Source of the DNA: Bacteroidaceae bacterium HV4-6-C5C
Lineage (GTDB): Bacteria > Bacteroidota > Bacteroidia > Bacteroidales > Bacteroidaceae
Assembly (NCBI GenBank): GCA_007896885.1
Contig: VOIU01000011.1
Coordinates: 1-64,000, forward strand
Length of the DNA stretch: 64,000 bases
Direction of reading: 5' to 3'
Shown here: positions 37,302 to 46,297 of the stretch, in pieces
Layout of the letters: each line of letters opens with the position of its first letter
Numbering within the stretch: the first letter of the stretch is position 1
Translations under genes and position numbers: made by a program
The notes under the pieces: generated by a model
The model's input: only the letters and a program-made list of their open reading frames with translations
What the model was told of the DNA's origin: nothing
Databases searched by the model: none

Positions 37302-39965
37302 TCACCTCAACTTAAAACTTACCCTTAACATAATATTACTTGGGCGTATCTGATATATCTGTTGATAAGTATTCAAGTCACCATAATAAGCTGAAACATA
37401 TTGATTCGTATCAAATATATTATTCCAGAACAGCTTGTAGCTAATCCTCTTCCAAGTATAGCTCAATCCTAGATCGGTGAAGGAAAGATGTTTATCACCC
37501 ATGGAAGTATTGTTGTAATAATACTCATAGTTGAGGTTTACCGTAATGTCCTTAGGTAAATTGATATCCATGGACGTTTGATTGACAAACGACTTTATCG
37601 TTGGAGTCTTTTCCATATCCATCTTACTATCGTATCTCCCCCATATTCCTTTAGTTGAAAAGGATAAAAACGAAGAGGGCCGGCCACTCACTATTCCGGT
37701 AATGTTCAATCCATGGGTTTTATAGTCCACCAGTTTGTTCTGCCGCAATACCTCCGAAGAGTTAATACCATAATTCGCTTCCAAGGTGACAAGCGTATTC
37801 TTCCAGTCAAAACCTTTACTTATATTTCCCCCCATACTTACACCTTGTTGTGAATTGGGCTGCTCTATGGCGGAGGTTATGGAAAGTATGCCTTTAAAAT
37901 TCTGCCCATACATCATATTGCTTTCAGTATAATTATAATTTATATTTCCCCGTGCAAAGAGCATGCTGCCCAGATCTTTATACGACAAGCCTATCGACCC
38001 GCCATTACCCTGCAGTTCTGCCAGATTACCATCATAACGATTCAAACTGCGGTAGTTCTGAAGAATGTATCCGGTGTACATTGATTGCAGGCTACCCGTT
38101 GCATGATAAAAACCATAATTTGCATCCAGATTGACGGCATCTGAAAAACCATACGACAATATAGCGGAAGGTTGGAAAAAGAATCGTGAAATATTGTTTT
38201 TATCAGCTCTAACCCTATTATCAAAACAGATGCCCTGATAATACACCGGAAGACTGACTTCCAACCTCAGATTTCTTAATGCACCATACTTCAACCCAAC
38301 TCCCACTCCGGTAGTATATTTCAACCAATTTATATCATTATTCATGCTGTCAGCCCGGTTAACAGCAAGTGCTCCACCTTGCTCACCTTGAGTATAAACT
38401 TTGGAATATAAGTTACGCGCCTCCAAATTGGCTTCGGCAGTGGGACTGATACGTATGCGCCCAACCATTAAAGGTGACAGAAGCGTCATTCTATTATTCA
38501 GATAAAAGCTATTGAATCGGGCTTGTTGCCGTAACATCGTATATGGGTTCCCACTATTAAAAATGTCGGCATATTGACCGGGATAAACGGATAACGTTTG
38601 AGGTGTTGACCTAAATCCGGTATTAGAGGTTAATTCAAAACCTCTTTCATCTCCTGTATTTTTCACCCATTGAAATGAATTATTAATTCGGAAAGTGGAT
38701 TTTTTCAATCGTTGCGTAATGGCGTCTCCCGAAAAGACAGCCCCCAAGCTATTATCCCATGTCCCCTCTGCATTCAGGTAATTATTCAAATAATTTTTAC
38801 TATTATTCCGGTTGTACCGAAGTTCCGTCTCCAACCTGTCCTGATTTCTGGAGGAAGCCATATCTTCATCAATCACCAACACGTCTTGCCCCGGCAAATA
38901 ATAAGATGTACGGGCACTGCTCTCTCTATTTTCATGATCATTGAGAAAGTACAAATTGAAGTTCAATTCATTATCATCCTTCGTCTTGAAAACATTATTT
39001 ACCGTCACCGCATTGGAGTTGTTGAACAGGTACCTTTGTTGATCAATAGAGGGAGGGGAAGGCATGCTCACACCCAGTATATTTTCATTTTCAAAAGCGT
39101 TTCTTGCAGTGAATGAACGGAGTTCCCTGGATAAATCCAAGCCGGAGTTATTGCTCTTGTAGCCGACTATGCTTTGGTATTTTTTCGCAAAATACATCCC
39201 TGTCAGTTGATTCTCCCAAAGTAAAGGTGAAGCTCCTATACCCAACTGAGCCATAATGCTCAATACACCTTTTACACTGTCTTTTAATTTCAGATTGATT
39301 GCGGCATCATTGGAGATACGAATTTTTTCCAACGCTTTCACTGGCTGATGGTTTTCCAAAACCTGTACGGTAGATACATCTTTTGCAGAGATATTATTTG
39401 TTGCGATACCATATCTCCCTTGCAACAAATCCATATTTTCAATATAAAACTTATTGATAGGCTTTCCCCGATATTTGACACCGCCATCGTCTTCTACGGT
39501 AATACCCGGCATCTTTTTCAATACATCACCAATCACGACATCATTCTTGTCACTGAATGAAGATACCAGATAATTGATGGTATCCTTGGCTCCCCATATC
39601 CTTTTGGATTGCACCACAACCTCTCTTAGTTTAATGGCTTCTTCAACAGCTCGAAAGTTTACTGTTTGGCTCCGATTATCAATTTCCTTATACTTATGAA
39701 TAATGCCTATGCCCGAGATAGACACCAATAACCGCTTTGAAGTCCCTTTGTAGGTCAATTGATACCTGCCGTCATTATCACTATAACAATAGCTCGAAAT
39801 GGTACTATCCGGAAGTTGGCGCAGTACCACCGAAACATACGAAGTACCCTGTCCTTTCTCGTCCGTAACAGTTCCTTGAACAACAGTCTGTGCTGTGCTT
39901 ATTGTGGCATAAGATGCTGTTATAAAAGATAAAAATAGATATGTAATGAACTTCTTTATATTCAT
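37302..39965 (-). CDS. TonB-receptor-like outer-membrane protein of the GLPGLI operon
   Basis: An 887-residue outer-membrane protein: signal peptide (MNIKKFITYLFLSFITASYA), a carboxypeptidase-regulatory-like domain (VQGTVTDEKGQGTSYVSVVL), a plug (GDVLKKMPGITVEDDGGVKY, YIENMDLLQGRYG), then a large barrel ending MLRVSFKLR. It has no SusD partner. Its start is 1 bp after the stop of the upstream GLPGLI gene, so the two are translationally coupled, and a second GLPGLI gene follows. The pairing suggests that receptor and GLPGLI proteins act together at the outer membrane. The transported ligand is unknown. Confidence 0.86.
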   Translation of the reverse strand: MNIKKFITYLFLSFITASYATISTAQTVVQGTVTDEKGQGTSYVSVVLRQLPDSTISSYCYSDNDGRYQLTYKGTSKRLLVSISGIGIIHKYKEIDNRSQTVNFRAVEEAIKLREVVVQSKRIWGAKDTINYLVSSFSDKNDVVIGDVLKKMPGITVEDDGGVKYRGKPINKFYIENMDLLQGRYGIATNNISAKDVSTVQVLENHQPVKALEKIRISNDAAINLKLKDSVKGVLSIMAQLGIGASPLLWENQLTGMYFAKKYQSIVGYKSNNSGLDLSRELRSFTARNAFENENILGVSMPSPPSIDQQRYLFNNSNAVTVNNVFKTKDDNELNFNLYFLNDHENRESSARTSYYLPGQDVLVIDEDMASSRNQDRLETELRYNRNNSKNYLNNYLNAEGTWDNSLGAVFSGDAITQRLKKSTFRINNSFQWVKNTGDERGFELTSNTGFRSTPQTLSVYPGQYADIFNSGNPYTMLRQQARFNSFYLNNRMTLLSPLMVGRIRISPTAEANLEARNLYSKVYTQGEQGGALAVNRADSMNNDINWLKYTTGVGVGLKYGALRNLRLEVSLPVYYQGICFDNRVRADKNNISRFFFQPSAILSYGFSDAVNLDANYGFYHATGSLQSMYTGYILQNYRSLNRYDGNLAELQGNGGSIGLSYKDLGSMLFARGNINYNYTESNMMYGQNFKGILSITSAIEQPNSQQGVSMGGNISKGFDWKNTLVTLEANYGINSSEVLRQNKLVDYKTHGLNITGIVSGRPSSFLSFSTKGIWGRYDSKMDMEKTPTIKSFVNQTSMDINLPKDITVNLNYEYYYNNTSMGDKHLSFTDLGLSYTWKRISYKLFWNNIFDTNQYVSAYYGDLNTYQQIYQIRPSNIMLRVSFKLR

Positions 39966-39966
39966 T

Positions 39967-40812
39967 TTACTCTTTTTCTATTGGGTTATATGGATGTTTC
40001 CTTGTAGAAATTTTCACTTCCCTAGCTTCTCCGTTAAGATTGACTTCGAAAGTTTTCCCTCCTTGTACAGTTCTAAATCCTGCAAAATCATCATGCAGCC
40101 TGCGGTATAACTTACCACATTCCTTACGAGTCGATTTTATATAATTCAGATTATAGAACTTTATAGGTTCCTTTTTATTAAGATGTTTTATACCGATACA
40201 TTCAAATTTAAAATAGTTTTGAGAATCGGATACCTTAAGGATAAGACCCGGTAATCCTCCAAATTTCCATGGTCCATTATTAATCGGAATTTCTGTTGTA
40301 AACCATGCTTCATAAACTCTACCTCTAAACTTTGTTGTTGCTTTTTGGCATGAATAAGATAAGATTATAGCCCTTTCATTCGTTAGATTCCAATTCATAT
40401 TATGCTGATCATCGAGATACAAATAGTTTCCTCCTATTAAAGTCGCCAAATCTGTGACTGTAATTTTACCTGCAAGATAGTTCTTGAATATCTCATAGCC
40501 ACTAGTTCCTTCTTTTGCATTGGGAACTTTATCTGCACCTTTTTTTATCAGACTTTTTATATATTCATTATAGTCGGAATAAGTCTGACTATAATATTTT
40601 GACATTTTCTTTCCAATTAAAAGCGCTTGTATATCACCACTCTTCTGCTGAGTCTTTAGTGTATCCTTAACAAAGACAAGATTATAAGTAACTTTCATAT
40701 AAGCGGAGTCCAACACCTGATATTTATCCATTGGCACGGCTCTAGGTTCCCAATACTGCGCAGAAAGAGAGTTGAACGCTAATAGGAGAACGGCTAGAAT
40801 GTAATTTCTCAT
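39967..40812 (-). CDS. GLPGLI family protein (first intact gene of receptor operon)
   Basis: A 281-residue exported protein (signal MRNYILAVLLLAFNSLSAQ) with the family motif GPWKFGGLPGLILKVSDS. It shares blocks with its downstream paralogue: YQVLDSAYMKVTYNLVFVKD, MSKYYSQTYSDYNEY, SCQKATTKFRGRVYEAWFTT and HPYNPIEKE at the C-terminus. It is separated by 1 bp from the receptor gene and lies 16 bp after a collapsed receptor remnant, so the ancestral order was probably receptor-GLPGLI-receptor-GLPGLI. Function unknown. Confidence 0.88.
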   Translation of the reverse strand: MRNYILAVLLLAFNSLSAQYWEPRAVPMDKYQVLDSAYMKVTYNLVFVKDTLKTQQKSGDIQALLIGKKMSKYYSQTYSDYNEYIKSLIKKGADKVPNAKEGTSGYEIFKNYLAGKITVTDLATLIGGNYLYLDDQHNMNWNLTNERAIILSYSCQKATTKFRGRVYEAWFTTEIPINNGPWKFGGLPGLILKVSDSQNYFKFECIGIKHLNKKEPIKFYNLNYIKSTRKECGKLYRRLHDDFAGFRTVQGGKTFEVNLNGEAREVKISTRKHPYNPIEKE

Positions 40813-40828
40813 AATTATTACTCTAAGG

Positions 40829-40930
40829 TTATTTTAATCGATAGGCCACCTTAACATCAAGCATGTTACTTCAAGGTGATGCCACAGCAAGCAGAAAGAA
40901 TAGAAATATAACAGACATCTTTATATTCAT
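40829..40930 (-). pseudogene. Remnant of a deleted outer-membrane receptor
   Basis: On the minus strand an ATG at 40930 encodes MNIKMSVIFLFFLLAVASP and then stops. It is a signal peptide starting with the same MNIK as the intact receptor. In the same frame after the stop comes SNMLDVKVAYRLK and a TAA at 40829, closely matching the last barrel strand of the intact receptor (SNIMLRVSFKLR and stop). The two ends of a receptor gene thus appear joined with the whole middle lost. It keeps a -7 box upstream, and the first GLPGLI gene follows at 16 bp. Confidence 0.6.
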
Positions 40931-40953
40931 ATTTTTCTTATATATGCCAGCAA

Positions 40954-40961
40954 CAAATATA
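40954..40961 (-). promoter_or_regulatory. -7 box of the GLPGLI-receptor operon (TATATTTG)
   Basis: An exact TAnnTTTG match on the minus strand, 23 bp upstream of the remnant ATG. It would now serve the first GLPGLI gene. The stretch from here to 41239 shows no convincing gene. Confidence 0.45.
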
Positions 40962-41239
40962 AATACAAAACAGACATTAAACATTGAAAATTATTGAAAT
41001 ATAGTTTTCATTTGTTTACAATATTTGTCTTTATCCTCAACTAGTTATCAATTTATGCAGAAATACATTTTCTATGAAAACATTATTTCAAAATACTTTA
41101 TATTAGTAAAGCTAAAGAATCATACAACTATTCTTTTTGTCGATATCAATCAGCATCAACTGTCCTTTATCTATTATGTTATTATATTTAACCAAAAATA
41201 AGATCCGTAAAGGATGAAGCTTAAGTTAATAAAAGGGAC

Positions 41240-41283
41240 ATACCATCTCCACACCTTCTCCGTACCATCTCCATACCATCTCC
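41240..41283. repeat. Four tandem 11-bp repeats (ataccatctcc)
   Basis: Units at 41240, 41251, 41262 and 41273 read ataccatctcc, acaccttctcc, gtaccatctcc, ataccatctcc. A short inverted copy (gagatggtat) occurs at 41341-41350. Confidence 0.85.
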
Positions 41284-41445
41284 ACTCAGACTTTACCTTT
41301 TCAAGCCTCAGCTAAAGCGTAAAATAGTGGAGAATATATAGAGATGGTATTAAGGAAGTATTACTATGTATCCTCGTGATGGTTATTTGTGTTTTATTCA
41401 TCATCTTGGAACAAGCTTTTTTCTCTTGCCCCGTTTTCCTGATGA

Positions 41446-41696
41446 TTATAGTATTTTTTGAAGGAAATGTTCAAATTGCCCTACATAATAAAATGGTATA
41501 TTGTAAAGCATATATTGTTTACTAGAAGGCAACTGGATATTGTCAGAGCAAAACGCCCCATTACATACACGTATGGCAATATTCTCTTTAGATTCGTTCA
41601 TAAACTGATGCAGGGAACGTAGTTTCGAATATCTCCCGTTTTTACTTCTATGGGAAGCAAGTGGGACTTGTTTTTATACACGAATTGGAACTGTTG
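41446..41696 (-). pseudogene. Frameshifted C-terminal fragment of a DUF4143-type AAA ATPase
   Basis: Read on the minus strand, one frame gives QQFQFVYKNKSHLLPIEVKT followed by GDIR, and the next frame gives KLRSLHQFMNESKENIAIRV, later LPSSKQYMLYNIPFYYVGQF and a stop at 41446-41448. Joined, this matches the nuclease-like tail (IEVK-x-G) of the ATP-binding DUF4143 proteins common in Bacteroides. A frameshift lies near 41626, a stop codon lies just before the fragment (41697-41699), and the ATPase part is absent. Confidence 0.72.
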
Positions 41697-41770
41697 TTAA
41701 AAATGTTGTCAGTGCAGTGTGATGGTAGTCACATCGTACAGAAAAAGTATTATAGATTGCATCGTTCATA

Positions 41771-41836
41771 GAATGGTATAGTATGATTCTATGAATACTA
41801 CAGTATGATTGGGGGAATGGTATAGTATGATTCCCT
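41771..41836. repeat. Three tandem 22-bp repeats
   Basis: Units start at 41771, 41793 and 41815, exactly 22 bp apart. The first and third share gaatggtatagtatgattc; the middle one is gaatactacagtatgattg. They lie 60 bp beyond the stop of the EnvC-like gene. Confidence 0.85.
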
Positions 41837-41895
41837 ATTAAAGCCCGACCTTTTTATGGAAACAAAGGCTTTGGAAAGCAATCCGTAAGTGAGCC

Positions 41896-43233
41896 TTAGC
41901 GATTAAGCCAAGGCTCCGGATTAAGTTTATCTTTCTCGTGACGTAATTGGAAGTGAAGTACGGTGCGGCCACCATCGGAACCGTCGGAAAAGACATGTCC
42001 GATAGTTTGTTTTGTTACTACATTGTCCCCTGTCTTGACGGAGGCAGACGAGAGATTACAATAGACAGAGATATAGCTACCGTGACGGATTAGCACGTTA
42101 AACAGTCCGTTCAACTGGAATACTGCGGCGACTTTTCCATTGAATATGGCACGCGCTTGCGCTCCCGGTCTTCCTTGTATGTCAATTCCTTTATTATCGA
42201 GTTTAACATTCCGAAGACCTTCCACCGCATATTCTCCATAATGGCTGACTATGATATATGATCCGCTTATAGGCACCGGCAAGCGACCGCGGTTGCTGGC
42301 AAAATTCCCGGAAAGCTCCCTGTCTTCTTTACTCATGGAGTAAGTCTCCAAAGGTTTGGCTGCAACTTTCTTTTTAGCCGGTGAACTGGACTTCCCTGAC
42401 GATGCCCTTTCCGACCTCTCAGCCTTCTCGGCTTGCTCCGCTTCAGCTTTTCTTCGAGCCTCAGCTTCACGACGGGCTTCTTCTTCGGCACGCTTACGTG
42501 CCTTCTCTATCTCAACGGCAATTAAATGATCAATACGGGCGTTCAACTGATTGGCTTCACGTCTTTTCTTTGATATTTCACCTTGCAGACCACGCTGTTT
42601 TTTTTGCAAGCCGGATACAATAGTACGCTTCTCCTTTTCTTGGGATTCAAGTTTTACTTTCTCTGCTTCACGTTCTTCCAACAAATTCTCTTTCTCAGTC
42701 TTCACATGTAGCAACTCGTTTTTCTTCTGCGTAACTTGCTTTTGCTTTTTGATTATATCTTCTCCTTGCAAACGTTGATAGGTAGCATATTCACGCACGT
42801 AGCGCAAGCGCCGGTAAGTTTGTTCAAAACTCTTAGCTGACAATATAAACATGAGCTTTTCTTGAATTGAACGATTTTTATAGAGATACTGAACGGACGA
42901 ATCGTACTTTTTCTTCTTATCTCTAAGATCGGCTTCTAAAGCGAAAAGCTGTATTTCCAAAACTCTCAACTGTCCTCCAAGGGTATTTACATCGCCATTA
43001 ATAGTTGTGATGTAACGCTTCCGTTCTTCAATCTGACCGGTAAGTGCAGCAAGCCCCGCCAACTGACTGCCTACATCTTTTTTGGTTGTCTTCAGCAACA
43101 TTTCAGTCTCCCTAATCTGCTTTTGCAGAAGCCCCCGCTTATTTTTAAGTTCCTCAATCACCTTTGTCGATTGAGCACACAACGGCATTAAAAGACAAGA
43201 ACAAGCTAATATAACAACACAAAAACGTTTCAT
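41896..43233 (-). CDS. EnvC-like murein hydrolase activator (degenerate LytM/M23)
   Basis: An exported coiled-coil protein (signal MKRFCVVILACSCLLMPLCAQ) with about 250 residues of heptad-rich helix (residues about 22-270), a Lys/Ser/Ala-rich linker, and a C-terminal LytM/peptidase M23 domain (about 320-445). In the M23 domain the zinc ligands are mostly lost: NKGIDIQG has Asn where active enzymes have His, and TVLHFQLR keeps only the second His of HxH. It is therefore probably a non-catalytic activator of N-acetylmuramoyl-L-alanine amidases during septum splitting, like EnvC. It is the last gene of the dut-TPR-DUF4292-envC operon and overlaps the DUF4292 stop by 4 bp. Confidence 0.87.
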   Translation of the reverse strand: MKRFCVVILACSCLLMPLCAQSTKVIEELKNKRGLLQKQIRETEMLLKTTKKDVGSQLAGLAALTGQIEERKRYITTINGDVNTLGGQLRVLEIQLFALEADLRDKKKKYDSSVQYLYKNRSIQEKLMFILSAKSFEQTYRRLRYVREYATYQRLQGEDIIKKQKQVTQKKNELLHVKTEKENLLEEREAEKVKLESQEKEKRTIVSGLQKKQRGLQGEISKKRREANQLNARIDHLIAVEIEKARKRAEEEARREAEARRKAEAEQAEKAERSERASSGKSSSPAKKKVAAKPLETYSMSKEDRELSGNFASNRGRLPVPISGSYIIVSHYGEYAVEGLRNVKLDNKGIDIQGRPGAQARAIFNGKVAAVFQLNGLFNVLIRHGSYISVYCNLSSASVKTGDNVVTKQTIGHVFSDGSDGGRTVLHFQLRHEKDKLNPEPWLNR

Positions 43234-43832
43234 AATTTCATCAACATTTCAATCAATTCGGTCCATTCAACTTTAGTGTATTTTGTAGATACCTGGGTAG
43301 GAAGTAATGTAAATTCTCCGGTAGAGAAATCAGAAAAAGTAACTTTGGCTTTTGCGAAAGCTGTAAGTCCCAACTCCTCTGCAGTAAGCGTGTTTTTACC
43401 ACCCGGCTTGGATGCATCGAAAAGCGTCTTCTCCAGATTGGCAAAATCTGCCTTTTTAGGTAATACTGTTTTCAATTCATCGCGTGAAGCCTGAACATAC
43501 CGTTTACCCATGCGATCGATCAACAATACATCAGTAGGAGTCACTTCCAAGCGCAGCATTTCAGTCCGCAATAAAGGCATCCAAAATGAAAGTTGCATAC
43601 GTTCATCCTTGACCAATTTCATTGAACCACTGACGGTAAGCATATCGCCTTGGTAAGGCAAGGTAAGTTGTACTTTTGAAGAGAGGTAATGATCTTCTTC
43701 GGGAAGAGCGGAAACCGCTTTCCGGGTAGTCTTACAGCCGGAAAGCCCCATCAGCAGACCGAGAAGAAAAATAATGGAAAAAGCACGGATATTAATCCGC
43801 ACCCCATCGTATTTGCTAACTAAATTATTCAT
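43230..43832 (-). CDS. DUF4292 lipoprotein
   Basis: A 200-residue envelope protein. The signal has a lipobox (LLMGLSGC, Cys at about residue 33), then a beta-rich domain (KVQLTLPYQGDMLTVSGSMK, QLSFWMPLLRTEMLRLEVTP, VLLIDRMGKRYVQASRDEL) that recalls LolA/LolB-type half-barrels. DUF4292 has no assigned function; the LolB-like resemblance is only by strand pattern. It is coupled by overlap to the EnvC-like gene and lies 22 bp after the TPR lipoprotein, suggesting a shared role in envelope assembly. Confidence 0.83.
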   Translation of the reverse strand: MNNLVSKYDGVRINIRAFSIIFLLGLLMGLSGCKTTRKAVSALPEEDHYLSSKVQLTLPYQGDMLTVSGSMKLVKDERMQLSFWMPLLRTEMLRLEVTPTDVLLIDRMGKRYVQASRDELKTVLPKKADFANLEKTLFDASKPGGKNTLTAEELGLTAFAKAKVTFSDFSTGEFTLLPTQVSTKYTKVEWTELIEMLMKL

Positions 43833-43854
43833 TATTCTAAAGATTCTAAATCAC

Positions 43855-45639
43855 TTATTCCGCAATATATTTCTTTTTGTCGATCTTCTTTTGAAGAGAT
43901 TTCGACTTACTTCCCATTTTTAAAGCTTGCTTCCAAAACTTAACAGCTCCATCCACATCGCCCGTCATGTAATAGATATCACCGGAATGTTCTATAATAA
44001 CATCACTTTTCTCTCCATCACTTTTAATGGCATTGTCAATATACAAACGCGCCTCGGCATAATTTCCTTTTTCAAATAAGATCCAAGCGTAAGTATCGAG
44101 ATATGTCGCATTGTTGGGCTCGGCTTTAACGGTTTTATAACTCATTTCTTCGGCTTTATCCAAATCACGGCGTTCCACCGAAAGATAATATGCATAGTTG
44201 TTTAAAGCTCCGATATTGGATGGGTTATAAACCAAGGCTGAATCATAAGCAGCATAAGCCTGAACGTTTTGGTCTTTCGAATGATATATATCTCCCATCA
44301 CTGCATAGAAATCAGAAACCATCTCTTTCTTGCTCTTATCAGTCACACGTTCCAAAGCTTTCTTACAAGTCGCTAAAGCATCATCTTGTCTTTCCGCCTG
44401 ATTATAAGCTATGGCAAGATAGAAATAGAATTCCAGCATATCGGGATTAGATTCCGTACCCGGGATGCAAAGATCAATAACTTGCTTGTAGTCCTCTCTT
44501 CGTACGGCATCGCCAAGAAGAGTCATACGTGCAGCCGTATTGGTAGGGTCAATATCCAGTACTTTTTTCAATACGGGCAATGACTCCTTATTCATGTTCT
44601 TTGAAATAAGATATTGGGCATACAACATCGGCATTTGTGAATCATCAGGATCTTGACGGTCAAGAATGCGATTAAAAAGAGATATAATGAGTGTACTGTC
44701 TTTCCCATCTTGATTATTCTCAACTATAAACTGCCGCATCACATTTACTTTAGTATCAGCTGGGACTTTTTCGTTGAGCAGTAGAGTATCCAATTGCTGC
44801 TTATAGAGATCGTTTTGCCCGGTCTGCTCGTAGTAAGAAGCCAACGAATACATTGCCATAGCGTTATCAGGCTCGGTTTCAAGTACCTTCTTATAAAGTT
44901 TATAAGCCTCATCTTTTTTTCCATTCTGCATATAGACATCACCGAGAACAACCTGATAGCGCAAATCCATCGGATATTCCGCCACTAAGCTTTCTATCTC
45001 ATGAAAGGCTTTCTTATTATCTTTCTTTTGTAGATAGATACGGAATTTTTCCATACTGAGTTGCTCATTTTTGCCGGTCTTCGCCTCTATCCTATTCAAT
45101 GTATCAATCACTTTATCATATTTTTCCTGTCGATTGTAAAGGTCGAGCAAAGAATAAAGAGTCTCTATTTTATCCGGAAAACGATTAGACATACTCTCCA
45201 TCACAGCAATAGCTTTATCTATCTGATCTTGCTGCTGATAAAGGGTCGCTAGCCCTTGACTGTACCAATAATTATCGGGATCATTTTCGACAGCTTTCTC
45301 AAGTGCAGCTTGCCCTTGAGGCACTTGCTTGAGGTACATGTAATATTGAGAAATCTCATATAAAGCAGACGAGGCATGCGGATTGATAGCAAGGCAATGC
45401 TGCAATAAACTGAAAGCACCTGCATAATCGTTCTGCAACTTCAGCCGTGAAGATTCCAGAAAGAAATAGTCATACTTACGTTGCTGGTCGGTACTTAACG
45501 TTATAGGTGAAACAGCATCTCGACCGGTCTGCATTTCCATCTGCGGTTCAGCCGCACGGCGGGGAGCGCTACATGAAGCACAACCGACACAAAGTAGCAA
45601 AAGAGTAGCTATCTTTATTTGAATTTTACTTTTTCTCAT
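43855..45639 (-). CDS. Tetratricopeptide-repeat lipoprotein
   Basis: A 594-residue protein with a lipoprotein-type signal (LLLLCVGCASC, acylated Cys at residue 20 or 23). About 14 TPR units follow, recognisable by A-x-x-Y and P-x-N-x-x-A spacing (LQHCLAINPHASSALYEISQ, ALEKAVENDPDNYWYSQGLA, YKKVLETEPDNAMAMYSLAS, YDSALVYNPSNIGALNNYAY, DNAIKSDGEKSDVIIEHSGD). TPR proteins are scaffolds; the partner is probably in the envelope. It lies between dut and DUF4292 in one operon. No enzymatic domain is visible. Confidence 0.9.
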   Translation of the reverse strand: MRKSKIQIKIATLLLLCVGCASCSAPRRAAEPQMEMQTGRDAVSPITLSTDQQRKYDYFFLESSRLKLQNDYAGAFSLLQHCLAINPHASSALYEISQYYMYLKQVPQGQAALEKAVENDPDNYWYSQGLATLYQQQDQIDKAIAVMESMSNRFPDKIETLYSLLDLYNRQEKYDKVIDTLNRIEAKTGKNEQLSMEKFRIYLQKKDNKKAFHEIESLVAEYPMDLRYQVVLGDVYMQNGKKDEAYKLYKKVLETEPDNAMAMYSLASYYEQTGQNDLYKQQLDTLLLNEKVPADTKVNVMRQFIVENNQDGKDSTLIISLFNRILDRQDPDDSQMPMLYAQYLISKNMNKESLPVLKKVLDIDPTNTAARMTLLGDAVRREDYKQVIDLCIPGTESNPDMLEFYFYLAIAYNQAERQDDALATCKKALERVTDKSKKEMVSDFYAVMGDIYHSKDQNVQAYAAYDSALVYNPSNIGALNNYAYYLSVERRDLDKAEEMSYKTVKAEPNNATYLDTYAWILFEKGNYAEARLYIDNAIKSDGEKSDVIIEHSGDIYYMTGDVDGAVKFWKQALKMGSKSKSLQKKIDKKKYIAE

Positions 45640-45726
45640 TCTGTCTATTCTCTAGAAGGTTTATCGAAAGTCCTTTAGAACAATTATACGATGGTTATTA
45701 ACGAAAACCCTCGTATACTTTTGAAA

Positions 45727-46158
45727 TTATACTCCCGTATGCCCAAAGCCTCCGGCACCACGTTCAGTCTCGTCCAAGACTTCCACCTCCTGCCAAGCAG
45801 CTTGTTCATGGCGGGCTATTACCATCTGGGCAATACGCTCACCATCTTCAATAATAAAGGTTTCGGAAGACAAATTAATAAGTATAATGCAAATTTCACC
45901 ACGGTAATCGGCATCAATAGTCCCCGGGGAATTCAAAACGGTTATGCCTTTCTTCAATGCAAGCCCGCTACGTGGACGTACCTGAGCTTCAAATCCAGCA
46001 GGAAGTGCAATGAACAATCCGGTTGGAATGAGACAACGCTGCATGGGAGCAAGTGAAACCGATTCGGTAAGATTCGCACGCAAATCCATACCTGCGGATG
46101 CTTCAGTAGCATAAGATGGTAAAGCGTGCTTGGATTTATTGATGATTTGTACCTTCAT
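45727..46158 (-). CDS. dut: dUTP diphosphatase
   Basis: Hydrolyses dUTP to dUMP and pyrophosphate, keeping uracil out of DNA. Starting at 46158 ([20 protein letters not shown]) gives the standard 143-residue trimeric dUTPase; the longer frame adds an unrelated extension. All five motifs are visible: [41 protein letters not shown] and the C-terminal P-loop-like [10 protein letters not shown]. It heads the operon leading to envC. The divergent neighbour is dgt, so two nucleotide-pool enzymes share this intergenic region. Confidence 0.96.
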   Translation of the reverse strand: MKVQIINKSKHALPSYATEASAGMDLRANLTESVSLAPMQRCLIPTGLFIALPAGFEAQVRPRSGLALKKGITVLNSPGTIDADYRGEICIILINLSSETFIIEDGERIAQMVIARHEQAAWQEVEVLDETERGAGGFGHTGV

Positions 46159-46216
46159 ATCTTGAGTATGTTTACTAATTAACGGGCGAAAATACGGATT
46201 TTGAGTCAAAATGTAA

Positions 46217-46224
46217 TACTTTTG
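46217..46224 (+). promoter_or_regulatory. -7 box for dgt (TACTTTTG)
   Basis: An exact TAnnTTTG match about 77 bp before the chosen dgt start. Transcription would start near 46231, next to the upstream in-frame GTG at 46235, which argues for one of the later ATGs. Confidence 0.5.
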
Positions 46225-46297
46225 CAGTTAAATAATGTGCAATCAGAATACTTCACACTCGATTGCAAGAGTCGTAAATATCAAATTATCAGCAGCT

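Noticed and set aside
38712..39116. 134-codon plus-strand frame within the receptor gene
   Set aside because: Antisense shadow of the 37302-39965 receptor; no promoter or family features.
41718..41733. TGTGATGGTAGTCACA, a perfect TGTGA-N6-TCACA CRP-like site
   Set aside because: It lies in decayed DNA between a pseudogene fragment and tandem repeats, with no promoter close by pointing at a gene. It is most simply a chance inverted repeat.
45691..46056. 121-codon plus-strand frame over dut
   Set aside because: It is antisense to a fully convincing dUTPase; no homology recognised.
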